The translations under genes were made by a program, and so were the position numbers. Source: Acinetobacter modestus (GTDB taxonomy: Bacteria > Pseudomonadota > Gammaproteobacteria > Pseudomonadales > Moraxellaceae). From it: a DNA stretch of 64,000 nt. The DNA is taken from positions 724,622-788,621 of the forward strand of contig NZ_BMDV01000001.1 in assembly GCF_014636095.1 (NCBI RefSeq). Direction: 5' to 3'. Shown piece by piece: positions 55,131 to 63,641 of this stretch; position 1 is the first letter of the stretch; each line of letters starts with the position of its first letter. Below the pieces are notes generated by a model. The model was not told where the DNA came from. It saw only the letters and a list, made by a program, of their open reading frames with translations, and did not search any database.

Positions 55131-55158
55131 AAAAAGCAAAGCTTCGGCTTTGCTTTTT
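55131..55158. terminator. Rho-independent terminator behind the slyD-like gene
   Basis: AAAAAGCAAAGC, a TTCG tetraloop and GCTTTGCTTTTT form a perfect stem with T-tract. Confidence 0.92.
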
Positions 55159-55229
55159 CTTCACATAGACATAGATAAAATCATAATTATATTTACTTTC
55201 TTTCTAATAAATTTAATGGTTGTTAGCTT

Positions 55230-56672
55230 ATGTCTCATGTCTATCAATTGATTTGGTTTCGTCAAGATTTAAGAATCCATGATCATGCTGCTTTATGGCA
55301 TGCGGCTCAAACAGGCTCATGTATCGCAATCGTTCTATTATCGCCTGAACAATGGCAACGCCATGATGATGCGCCAATTAAAATTGAATTTTATCTGCGT
55401 CAATTACAAGAACTAAAAAAACAACTGGATAGTCTGAATATCCCATTAATCGTTCAAACCATTCCTTTATGGAACAATATTCCCCAATTCTTTATTAGCT
55501 TATTACAGCATATTAATTTTCAAAATATTTATGCCAATATTGAAGTCGGTATTAATGAACTTCAACGTGATGCAAGTGTTCAAAAGCTTTTAAATCAGCA
55601 TCAAAAAGAACTCGTACTGTTACATGATCGAACGCTGTTTCCTTTTGCATCTATCCGTAATCAATCGAACCTGCCCTACCAAGTTTTTGGCGCATTTAAA
55701 AAAGCATGCTACCAACGTTTACAACATACTTTACCTCAATGCTATCCAGTGCCCAATATTCAACAACCGATTAAATTAGATTTATCTGCTTTAGCTCCAA
55801 CAGACATTCATCAATTACAAGTCGAATGTGCAGAGAAAATAAAACCACCAATTACGATTCTTTGGAATGTAGGTGAGTCACACGCTCATAATTTATTAGA
55901 CCATTTTATCGATCAGAATCTAACGGACTACAAAGTATCTCGTGATCTGCCTTCAATATCAGGCACAAGCCAGCTTTCTACCTATTTAAATATTGGCATA
56001 CTCTCCATTCGCCAATGTATCCAAGCGTTGTTTCGACAACAGCACGGTGATTTTGTTATTCAATCTGAAGGTCAACAAACGTGGCTCGATGAATTGTTAT
56101 GGCGTGAATTTTATCAACATATTTTGTTTGATTTTCCACAAGTCTCTAAACATTTACCTTTCAAAGCAGCAACCCAAAAAATCAATTGGCGCGATGATTC
56201 GGTTAATCTCGAAAAATGGCAACAAGGGCAAACAGGTATTCCAATTGTAGATGCAGGTATGCGTCAGCTACTCGCAACAGGTTGGATGCATAATCGAGTT
56301 CGTATGATTTGCGCTATGTTTTTAACTAAAAATCTATTGATTGATTGGCGCATCGGCGAACAATGGTTTATGCAACATTTAATCGATGGTGACTTAGCTG
56401 CAAATAATGGTGGATGGCAATGGTGTGCATCCACAGGCACAGATGCTGCTCCTTATTTCCGAGTATTTAATCCAATTAGCCAATCACAAAAGTTTGATTC
56501 CAATGGAGATTATATTCGTAAATGGGTGCCAGAACTCGCGCATTTGGATGGGCAAATCATACATGAACCTTATGCAAAAGATTTATCAAAAAATCTCAAT
56601 TATCCGAAACCAATTGTTGATCTTAAAATAAGTAGAGCACGCGCGATCGAAGCTTTCAAATCATATTTATAG
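55230..56672 (+). CDS. phrB: Deoxyribodipyrimidine photolyase
   Basis: Light-dependent DNA repair enzyme of 480 residues that splits cyclobutane pyrimidine dimers. The N-terminal antenna domain opens IWFRQDLRIHDHAAL. The FAD domain contains WLDELLWREFYQHI near 290, WQQGQTGIPIVDAGMRQLLATGWMHNR near 345 and LAANNGGWQWCASTGTDAAPYFRVFNP near 390-416, the family's diagnostic block. Class I CPD photolyase is the most likely type. The gene is alone, between the slyD-like gene and the glycan operon. Confidence 0.93.
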   Translation: MSHVYQLIWFRQDLRIHDHAALWHAAQTGSCIAIVLLSPEQWQRHDDAPIKIEFYLRQLQELKKQLDSLNIPLIVQTIPLWNNIPQFFISLLQHINFQNIYANIEVGINELQRDASVQKLLNQHQKELVLLHDRTLFPFASIRNQSNLPYQVFGAFKKACYQRLQHTLPQCYPVPNIQQPIKLDLSALAPTDIHQLQVECAEKIKPPITILWNVGESHAHNLLDHFIDQNLTDYKVSRDLPSISGTSQLSTYLNIGILSIRQCIQALFRQQHGDFVIQSEGQQTWLDELLWREFYQHILFDFPQVSKHLPFKAATQKINWRDDSVNLEKWQQGQTGIPIVDAGMRQLLATGWMHNRVRMICAMFLTKNLLIDWRIGEQWFMQHLIDGDLAANNGGWQWCASTGTDAAPYFRVFNPISQSQKFDSNGDYIRKWVPELAHLDGQIIHEPYAKDLSKNLNYPKPIVDLKISRARAIEAFKSYL

Positions 56673-56851
56673 CCTTAACCAAGGCTATAAATTTGCTGAG
56701 TAATCATTTTTTAATCGCACAAATAAACAATTCATACTGTATGTTACTGTTTATAAAATCATTTCATCAAATCAATAACATAAAACAATCAAAAACCACA
56801 TTAATATGGTGTTAAGTTAATCAGAGAAGAATTCATTAAAATAAAATAGCT

Positions 56852-57601
56852 ATGCAAAAGAATCCAGCACCAGCACTCATCTTATGGATTATCGCAGCTC
56901 AAATATTTATGGGTATCGTTGCTTATGAATGGTTACCTGCGAGTTATAGAGGCAGTTGGATTTTTTTAATTTTGTTATTGGTTGCAGGCGCATTTTTAAA
57001 TATTGGTGCAGCTTTACTTATGGGTTTAGTTGCATTTCTGAGTATGGCTGTTTATTTTTCGCTTGATTTAGCCAATCAAACTTATATCGAAAGACAGTTA
57101 CTTTTATTATTTGTAATTCCAATGGCGCCGATATTTTTAAGTGCGGTGCGCCATAATATTCAAAATGCATTAAAAAGTTATCGCGCAATCCAAAGTTATG
57201 ACCGTAACTATCAACATGATATTTTACCTTTGACCGCATTGGCTCACTTTCAAGCGGAACTTCGAAAACTTTTACAGCTCACACAAAAAGACCACTATAA
57301 AGTACTTACAACTCAAATTACCAACACCATTCTAATCAGAGAAATGTTAGGAGAAGATGTCTGGAAAGAAACACAAAATAAGATCATGGAAATCTTATCC
57401 ACTGAACGAGACAGCGTGATTTATCATTTTATTAATGAAGAACTCAGTGAAATTAAAAGTATTGTTATCCACGAACCTGAAAAAAATGAAAATCAGCTTT
57501 ATCCTTTCTTTATTCAACAACTACAAGAACTCAGCGTTTTAAAACTGAAAATTGAACAACATATTGAACATTTATCTCCTATCAACAAGGAGATTGTTTA
57601 A
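56852..57601 (+). CDS. Membrane protein with probable degenerate GGDEF domain
   Basis: First gene of the glycan operon; 249 residues. Four hydrophobic helices (about 8-28, 36-52, 54-71 and 82-99) are followed by a cytoplasmic part. From about 122 this part reads like a decayed diguanylate cyclase domain: HDILPLTALAHFQAEL replaces the HD-x-LT-L-x-NR-x-x-F start, the I-site position reads TERD (184-187, first Arg lost) and the GGDEF position reads FINEE (193-197). A catalytic cyclase is thus unlikely; a c-di-GMP receptor or scaffold similar in plan to PelD is possible. TAATG at its end couples translation to the next gene. The domain call is inference. Confidence 0.55.
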   Translation: MQKNPAPALILWIIAAQIFMGIVAYEWLPASYRGSWIFLILLLVAGAFLNIGAALLMGLVAFLSMAVYFSLDLANQTYIERQLLLLFVIPMAPIFLSAVRHNIQNALKSYRAIQSYDRNYQHDILPLTALAHFQAELRKLLQLTQKDHYKVLTTQITNTILIREMLGEDVWKETQNKIMEILSTERDSVIYHFINEELSEIKSIVIHEPEKNENQLYPFFIQQLQELSVLKLKIEQHIEHLSPINKEIV

Positions 57602-58506
57602 TGTCTGTTATTTTAAATATTTGTGGGATGCTGATGAGCGCTTCGCATTTTCCAGATGCAACGCTTCAGAGCTTTTATCAACAGTATTATCATTGTCAAA
57701 TTGAACGTAGCGCTGATGAGACATCAGCTCAGATTCAATCAGCATCATCAGTCTCGCAATTATTTCCACAGACTTCAACTTGGTGGCCCATATTCACGGT
57801 AGACCAATTACAATCCGCTAGCTTCAAAAATCTAATTCAACATGATATTAAGCCTGGGATTATTCTCCCAAATGAATATTTCAGCATTGTTGATTATTAT
57901 AAAATTAAAAAAGCAGTCAGTCAGGGTGCGATTCCAATTGCTGTCTATCAAATGAAGTATTCAAAATACTTTGCAGCAAAAGCTACATTTTCAACTGCAA
58001 TTGGCTTGAGACCTTTGGCAGCAATTGTTGAAACAGGATGGGACGAAAACTTAATTGCACAGCCAGCAGGCAATTACATCATTCAATCAGATGATTCTAA
58101 AGAATTAAATGTTCCTGCACGCATGATTCAACACCGCCAACAATATTTTTATCAAGCAACCACAGATGTCACACAGAATTCTGGCTATCAGATTATTGTG
58201 AATCCTCCAGTGGATATGTCGTTGAATAATGTTGCATACCCTCATCTTGGTATTTCTTGGAAATTAAATCATATCAATTATCAAAGCACTACTGATGGCG
58301 TTGAAACGAGTATTGTTGGTTATATCATGATGGCCATCAGCACAGTAATTATCCCCTTAGACTATATTCTCTCAGCACCCTACCCAAGCCTGTTAAGTAC
58401 ATTTGGCAGTTCAATTTCGTGGATTTCGCTTTTATTAGGATGTGGATTACTGCTCATTCTTATTATTTCCATTATCCGTAGGAGAAGAATAAATGCCCGC
58501 AATTGA
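57601..58506 (+). CDS. Membrane-anchored protein of unknown function in glycan operon
   Basis: Protein of 301 residues. The N-terminus may be a weak signal (LNICGMLMSASHFPDA); most of the chain (about 30-235) is polar and beta-rich with no recognised family; two hydrophobic helices close to the C-terminus (about 236-262 and 275-297, ending in RRRR) fix it in the inner membrane. It overlaps both neighbours (one base with 56852, 14 bases with the glycosyltransferase gene), so it must be made in step with them. Likely a periplasmic partner of the synthase; function unknown. Confidence 0.6.
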   Translation: MSVILNICGMLMSASHFPDATLQSFYQQYYHCQIERSADETSAQIQSASSVSQLFPQTSTWWPIFTVDQLQSASFKNLIQHDIKPGIILPNEYFSIVDYYKIKKAVSQGAIPIAVYQMKYSKYFAAKATFSTAIGLRPLAAIVETGWDENLIAQPAGNYIIQSDDSKELNVPARMIQHRQQYFYQATTDVTQNSGYQIIVNPPVDMSLNNVAYPHLGISWKLNHINYQSTTDGVETSIVGYIMMAISTVIIPLDYILSAPYPSLLSTFGSSISWISLLLGCGLLLILIISIIRRRRINARN

Positions 58507-59743
58507 TGTGCTTTTCCTATTTGGTTTTTTAGGTATCTGGATTCCTCAAGCTTTTTGGGCGTGGCTCAGTTTTCAAGCTTGGAAATATTCAAAAAATGCC
58601 GCACGTGAATTAGAAAACCTTCCCATTCCTGAACACTGGCCATTTTTGAGTGTCTTGATTCCTGCTTACAACGAAGGTGTTGTAATCGAAGATACTTTAC
58701 ATGCGATTGCACAACAAGATTACCCAGCCCATGCTTATGAAGTGTTATTAATTAATGATGGTTCTAAAGACAATACCTTAGAAATTGCTGAACGGATGGC
58801 AGCAATTTATCCATGTATTAAGATCGTCAATGTTCCCAAAGGAATGGGGGGGAAAGGTAAATCTCGAACCTTAAATAATGGTCTACCACACGCTCAAGGC
58901 GAACTGATCGTTGTCTATGATGCAGATAGTACACCTGAACCTGACTGTGTAAGGCTACTGGCCCAAACTTTATTGGCGGATAAAAAATTAGTCGCAGTAA
59001 ACGGTAAAGTGAGAACTCGCAACTGGCGAGACAGTATCTTGACGCGTTTTATTGCAATTGAGTTTATTTTTTTCCAATGGATTTTCCAAGGTGGTCGCTG
59101 GCAGCGCTTTGAACTCTCTACACTCATGGGTACAAATTATGTGATCTGGCGAGATGCACTTGAAACATTAGGTGGTTTTGACGAGAAATCATTAGTAGAT
59201 GACACTGAAATGAGTTTCAGGATTTTTTTAGGGCAGAAACGGATTAAGTGGGTGCCTTATGCCGTAGGTTGGCAGCAAGATCCGCCATCGCTAAGTGTTT
59301 TTATCAAGCAGCGCTCTCGCTGGACGCAGGGAAATTTCTATGTCACTAGTAAATATTTACCCATCGCATTAAGAAAGCCATTTCCAATTGGTGTCGAGAT
59401 CTTTAATAACATCATGTGTTATGTGCTGTTTGTTCCCGCACTAATTTGGAGTCATATCACCCTAAGCCTAGGTTTACTCGGTATTGCAGGGATCAGTCTA
59501 GCTGGTCCATTTACCCTACTCTGGGGTCTATCCTTCTGTTTATATGTCGCACAAATGTGGTTTACCCTCTCATTAGAAAGAGCTAAACCCCAACTATATT
59601 TCTTCTCAGTTTTATCTTACGTAACTTATTCTCAAATCTTTTTATTTATTGTGTTTAAAGCCGCTTATGACATGTTGAAAAATAAGATTCAAGGGAACTC
59701 TTTACAGTGGTACAAGACTGAACGTAGCAAAGAGAGAAAATAA
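58493..59743 (+). CDS. Processive family 2 glycosyltransferase (Bcs/PgaC-like)
   Basis: Inner-membrane polysaccharide synthase of 416 residues. The GT2 catalytic marks are all present: VLIPAYNEG near 54, LLINDGSKDN with Asp89, the DAD metal site at 143-145, DDTEM near 236-240 as catalytic base motif, and QRSRW at 273-277. Helices at 3-27 and several after 300 form the membrane channel. Unlike BcsA there is no PilZ domain, so c-di-GMP control, if any, must come from another subunit. GGAG eight bases upstream of the ATG supports the start. The donor is not encoded in sequence, but the neighbouring wecB suggests UDP-GlcNAc or UDP-ManNAc. Confidence 0.88.
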   Translation: MPAIDVLFLFGFLGIWIPQAFWAWLSFQAWKYSKNAARELENLPIPEHWPFLSVLIPAYNEGVVIEDTLHAIAQQDYPAHAYEVLLINDGSKDNTLEIAERMAAIYPCIKIVNVPKGMGGKGKSRTLNNGLPHAQGELIVVYDADSTPEPDCVRLLAQTLLADKKLVAVNGKVRTRNWRDSILTRFIAIEFIFFQWIFQGGRWQRFELSTLMGTNYVIWRDALETLGGFDEKSLVDDTEMSFRIFLGQKRIKWVPYAVGWQQDPPSLSVFIKQRSRWTQGNFYVTSKYLPIALRKPFPIGVEIFNNIMCYVLFVPALIWSHITLSLGLLGIAGISLAGPFTLLWGLSFCLYVAQMWFTLSLERAKPQLYFFSVLSYVTYSQIFLFIVFKAAYDMLKNKIQGNSLQWYKTERSKERK

Positions 59744-61591
59744 ATGAAAAAAAATCACTTAGATCATCACATGTTAAAAGTTCTACTCGTAAGTATGACT
59801 CTCTCTTTGCCTGTGTTTGCTTCGGCTGATACATGGAATACGTGGACTTTTGATAATATTAATACATCAAATAAATACACCATCGAACCTCACTTCTTTT
59901 ATGTAGGCAAAGGCTCAGAATGGCAAAGTATTCGTTTTACTAGCGAATACTCAACTGAACATTTCACCACACTATTAGTTAAATACGACGATAAGCTTAT
60001 CTATAACACCACACTCAATGGTTCAGGTACTTTAGATTTTAATATTCCTGCCAGCCAAAGTGGTTTTCATCGACTGGACTTTATTATACAACAGTATTCA
60101 CCAGCAACGTCTCCAGCGGCAGATCGAACCACGTTCTGTAGTGAGGATGTTGATCAAGTCACTTATTTTAGCCACTCTCAGATTGATTATTTAAGACACA
60201 GACCTATCTATAAATTAAAAGATTTACCAGATGCCTTATTTAACCCACAAATTGTTCGCCCTACGCCATTTGTAGGTGTTTTAAAATTTAATCAAAAAAA
60301 TATGAGTGAAGCATCAATGTTAGGGCGCTTAATTAGTGCTTGGAGCGCTGTCACACCAATTCAATGGTATGAACAGAATGCACCAACTGATCAAGCCGCT
60401 AACTTTTTTATTGAAATCAGTAAATCAGCAACTCCTTTGCCTAATGGGACTCTGGTACAGATGAGTGCCGAAAATGAGATTCCGACTTTACGCATTCAAT
60501 ATGATCAGCCTGAAAAACTGGCATCAGCAATCAATGGATTATTAAATTCTGACTATTTGCAACAACTGGATACTTCAGCAACATTTTTACCGAATAAACT
60601 TGCAGCCCCAAAATGGGCTCAGTTGAAAGACATTAAAACGCTTGCTGATCTAGGCATTAGTGATTTCAGACTCAACCAAGCTGAAAAAAACTTATTTCTA
60701 TCATTCCCAGCAGTTTGGCAACCCACCGACATTTTACAAGGTCAAATCGCCCTACGTGTGCAAAGTGGTTTATTGGAAGGTTCGAATCTGACCACTTGGA
60801 TTGATGGCGGGCTGGCGGGCAGTTTAAAAACAGCAGAATTAGATTCTGACCCTGTAAATCGACAATTTAACTATTTTGCAAAAACGATTTCAGACAGTAC
60901 GACCTTTAACATGAAATTAGAAAACTCGGTGATTGTTAATTCACAGTGTTTGCCAACAGCGAAAGGTTCGTTATGGATTGATACTAAAAAATCAACTGTT
61001 AAGCTCCCACACAAACTCAAAAATGGTGTTGCTTCACTTTCTATGAGTTTTGCAACACATCCTACGATTGCGATTGATAGTAATTCAGGTAGTTTAGAAA
61101 TGGCGATTGCTGTGAGCCAAACAGCCAAACGAATGTTGATGACCAATGACCCAGTTCCGCTCAATCTTGTAAAGGTGGATACAGCAAAACCCGAAGTGAT
61201 CAATATCCAAGTCAATCCGAATATCTACCGTCAGCAAGTCTTGATGCATCCCGATATTATTTATGCACCCGCGGCAGCACGTGGTTTTTTAGTAAGTTTT
61301 CATGACCAACGCTTTGATATTGTGACAGACTCTGTTGAAGGAGCACAAAACTTCTCTAAACTTTGGGAAAAAGTCCAAACCAGTATTCCTAATAACGCGA
61401 GTAAGATTTTAATTGCTGAAAATGGGCAGATCTTTACCTTGCAAAAGATTATTGTAGGTAATCAGAAAGCACCTTTAGTTCAACAGTCCTCTTTCTTTAT
61501 CCTGATCGTGACGATCTCTGCTATCATGATTTTAGCGATCCTGCTGTGGTATTGGCGAAAACGACCGAATGATCAAGAAAAGGCTGAATAA
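59744..61591 (+). CDS. BcsB-like periplasmic polysaccharide synthase subunit
   Basis: Protein of 615 residues: signal peptide (LKVLLVSMTLSLPVFASA), a long beta-rich periplasmic part, and one C-terminal helix (SFFILIVTISAIMILAILLWY) ending in basic residues. This is the plan of BcsB, which guides the nascent chain and clamps the synthase; pairs of beta-domains with IVRPTPFVGVLKFNQKN and LRVQSGLLEGSNLTTWIDG-like blocks support it. It begins right after the glycosyltransferase stop (TAAATG) and overlaps the next gene by 23 bases. It lacks an obvious carbohydrate-recognition motif and is shorter than E. coli BcsB (about 780). Confidence 0.7.
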   Translation: MKKNHLDHHMLKVLLVSMTLSLPVFASADTWNTWTFDNINTSNKYTIEPHFFYVGKGSEWQSIRFTSEYSTEHFTTLLVKYDDKLIYNTTLNGSGTLDFNIPASQSGFHRLDFIIQQYSPATSPAADRTTFCSEDVDQVTYFSHSQIDYLRHRPIYKLKDLPDALFNPQIVRPTPFVGVLKFNQKNMSEASMLGRLISAWSAVTPIQWYEQNAPTDQAANFFIEISKSATPLPNGTLVQMSAENEIPTLRIQYDQPEKLASAINGLLNSDYLQQLDTSATFLPNKLAAPKWAQLKDIKTLADLGISDFRLNQAEKNLFLSFPAVWQPTDILQGQIALRVQSGLLEGSNLTTWIDGGLAGSLKTAELDSDPVNRQFNYFAKTISDSTTFNMKLENSVIVNSQCLPTAKGSLWIDTKKSTVKLPHKLKNGVASLSMSFATHPTIAIDSNSGSLEMAIAVSQTAKRMLMTNDPVPLNLVKVDTAKPEVINIQVNPNIYRQQVLMHPDIIYAPAAARGFLVSFHDQRFDIVTDSVEGAQNFSKLWEKVQTSIPNNASKILIAENGQIFTLQKIIVGNQKAPLVQQSSFFILIVTISAIMILAILLWYWRKRPNDQEKAE

Positions 61592-62477
61592 ATCAACATC
61601 AATTCTCCTCGGTTTAGCCACCTCTACATTATTGTTAGTAGGTGGCTGCATGCACCACTTCAAAACAGAGCAATTAGCACCTCAAATTGAGGGAATGTTT
61701 TGGCAGCCTGATTTAGCAACCACTGCACCAACAGGAAACTGGGATTTGTTGGGTGTTACTACCTTTGTCCCTCAGTGGTCAGTAGTGGAATCCAAGTCTT
61801 GGTTTGATCACGATACCAGTTTTCCGAAATGGGAAAAAAATATAAATCTCAAGCAATTGAATCAAGAACCTTGGGCAAAAAATATTATTTTAGGTCTAGC
61901 TGGCGAGTATAATGAAAAAATTGCTCGCTCCAATGTACTGACACTCGCTCAGCATTCTAAAAAAATTATAGAGAAAACTCAGTCAGTCCCATTAAAAGGC
62001 TATTACCTCCCCATCGAGGCTGATCCAACGTGGTTATGTGTCGATGATCTCGCTAAAGCAATTCGTATTTTACCTAAACCGATCTGGGTCAGTATTTATA
62101 GTGCTGAACAAAAACCAAAACACTTCGATGCATGGCTCAAAAGTTGGTTACCGCAACATACAGGGGTATTTTTTCAAGATGGTGTCGGTGTAGGCACCCG
62201 TTCGCCTAAACAAGCAAGAGCGACTTTAGAAGAATTACAAAAAGAATTTGGCAAAGAAAATGTGATTATTGTGTTAGAAGCTTTTAGGCCCGTTAAAGAC
62301 GGCAAATTTCGATCTGCCTATCCTTGGGAAATAATCGAGCAACTGAAAGCATACGAAGGACAAAAGGTTTATATATTTGACGGCCCACACTATATGAGCC
62401 GCGCCACAGTATATGTTGTGGCTTTATGGTATCAGTTCAAATATGGATCGCCTTTAAAAACCTCTCCAAAAATTTAA
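61569..62477 (+). CDS. DUF4434-like lipoprotein, glycoside-hydrolase-like
   Basis: Lipoprotein of 302 residues: LGLATSTLLLVGGC is a type II signal peptide. The mature part has a TIM-barrel-like order of strands and helices, with EGMFWQPDL, GVFFQDGVGVGTRS and VIIVLEAFRP near residues 35, 205 and 240, fitting the DUF4434 group related to glycoside hydrolases. A role in trimming or shaping the exported polysaccharide is plausible; the catalytic acids have not been placed with certainty. It overlaps the bcsB-like gene by 23 bases and ends the operon, 34 bases before convergent wecB. Confidence 0.7.
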   Translation: MIKKRLNKSTSILLGLATSTLLLVGGCMHHFKTEQLAPQIEGMFWQPDLATTAPTGNWDLLGVTTFVPQWSVVESKSWFDHDTSFPKWEKNINLKQLNQEPWAKNIILGLAGEYNEKIARSNVLTLAQHSKKIIEKTQSVPLKGYYLPIEADPTWLCVDDLAKAIRILPKPIWVSIYSAEQKPKHFDAWLKSWLPQHTGVFFQDGVGVGTRSPKQARATLEELQKEFGKENVIIVLEAFRPVKDGKFRSAYPWEIIEQLKAYEGQKVYIFDGPHYMSRATVYVVALWYQFKYGSPLKTSPKI

Positions 62478-62511
62478 ACAATTCATTTAAATGATGATTA
62501 AAACCGATCAA

Positions 62512-63639
62512 TTATGCTCCGGCAATTTTGTCTAAAATCCGTTGCGAAGCCTTACCATCTCCGAATGGGTTTGGAGCATTTGCCATAAAAGCATAGTGGC
62601 TTGGATCAGTCAGTAATTTTTCAGCCTCAGTCATAATTTTGTGTTGATTTGTCCCCACCAAAATTCCTGCACCTACGTCTACAACTTCAGGACGCTCGGT
62701 CGTGTCACGTAAGATTAAGACAGGTTTATGAAATGAAGGACTCTCCTCTTGTATGCCTCCCGAATCTGTCAAAATAAACTCAGCACGATCAATCACGGCT
62801 AAAAGACTAGGATAATCCAAAGGTTTTACTAGATGTATTTGAGGGTGTTCTGCGAACTGAGCATAGACCACCTCACGCACTGCAGGATTTAAGTGAACAG
62901 GCCAAACAAAATGCACATCTGAATGCTTTTGAACTAACTGCTCAACCGCATGACAAATATTGCGAATTCCTTCTCCAAAGTTCTCTCGTCGATGTGCCGT
63001 AATGAGTACCACACGAGCATTGATTGGAAAATTTAAACCGTGTTGTTGCAGATGATTGTGTTCTCGATCTTGTTGATGAATTAAATCTCGACCCAAATAA
63101 ACTGCATCAACGACCGTATTTCCTGTCACCGTTATTGCATTTGATGGAATATTTTCAAGAAGTAGATTTTGTTTCGATTGCTCAGTGGGTGCAAAATGCC
63201 AACGAGTAATTCTAGACACCAATTGTCGATTACCTTCTTCAGGAAAGGGGTGGTCTAAATCATAAGACCGCAAACCAGCTTCGACATGTGCAACTAGAAT
63301 TTTCATTGAAAATGCAACCAAACCAGCAGCCAATACTGTCGTTGTATCACCTTGAATAATCACAGCATCACGTTGCTTTCCATCATTAAAAACTTGTTCT
63401 AATTGGCTTAAACCTTGTATTAATAATTGATTCAAACTTTGACCAGCATTCATCATTTGCAAACGTTGATCTATTTTGATTTGAAAAAAATCAATGGCAT
63501 CTCGAACTAATTCATCGTGTTGCCCTGTAAAGATAACTTCAACTTGAAAACGTGGATCTTGTTGCGCCAATAAAATAACAGGTGCTAATTTAATCAACTC
63601 AGGTCGCGTACCAAAGACAATCGATATTAATTTTTTCAT
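62512..63639 (-). CDS. wecB: UDP-N-acetylglucosamine 2-epimerase (non-hydrolysing)
   Basis: Interconverts UDP-GlcNAc and UDP-ManNAc. The 375-residue sequence begins KKLISIVFGTRPELIKLAPV and carries HVEAGLRSYDLDHPFPEEGNR near 122, TAHRRENFGEG near 208 and DSGGIQEESPSFHKPV near 283, all diagnostic. It follows the outer-membrane barrel gene by two bases; the AAGGA ribosome-binding site lies in that gene's last codons, so the two are translationally coupled. In the E. coli N4-receptor system WecB supplies ManNAc units to NfrB, so this pairing suggests a ManNAc-containing glycan. Confidence 0.93.
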   Translation of the reverse strand: MKKLISIVFGTRPELIKLAPVILLAQQDPRFQVEVIFTGQHDELVRDAIDFFQIKIDQRLQMMNAGQSLNQLLIQGLSQLEQVFNDGKQRDAVIIQGDTTTVLAAGLVAFSMKILVAHVEAGLRSYDLDHPFPEEGNRQLVSRITRWHFAPTEQSKQNLLLENIPSNAITVTGNTVVDAVYLGRDLIHQQDREHNHLQQHGLNFPINARVVLITAHRRENFGEGIRNICHAVEQLVQKHSDVHFVWPVHLNPAVREVVYAQFAEHPQIHLVKPLDYPSLLAVIDRAEFILTDSGGIQEESPSFHKPVLILRDTTERPEVVDVGAGILVGTNQHKIMTEAEKLLTDPSHYAFMANAPNPFGDGKASQRILDKIAGA

Positions 63640-63641
63640 TA

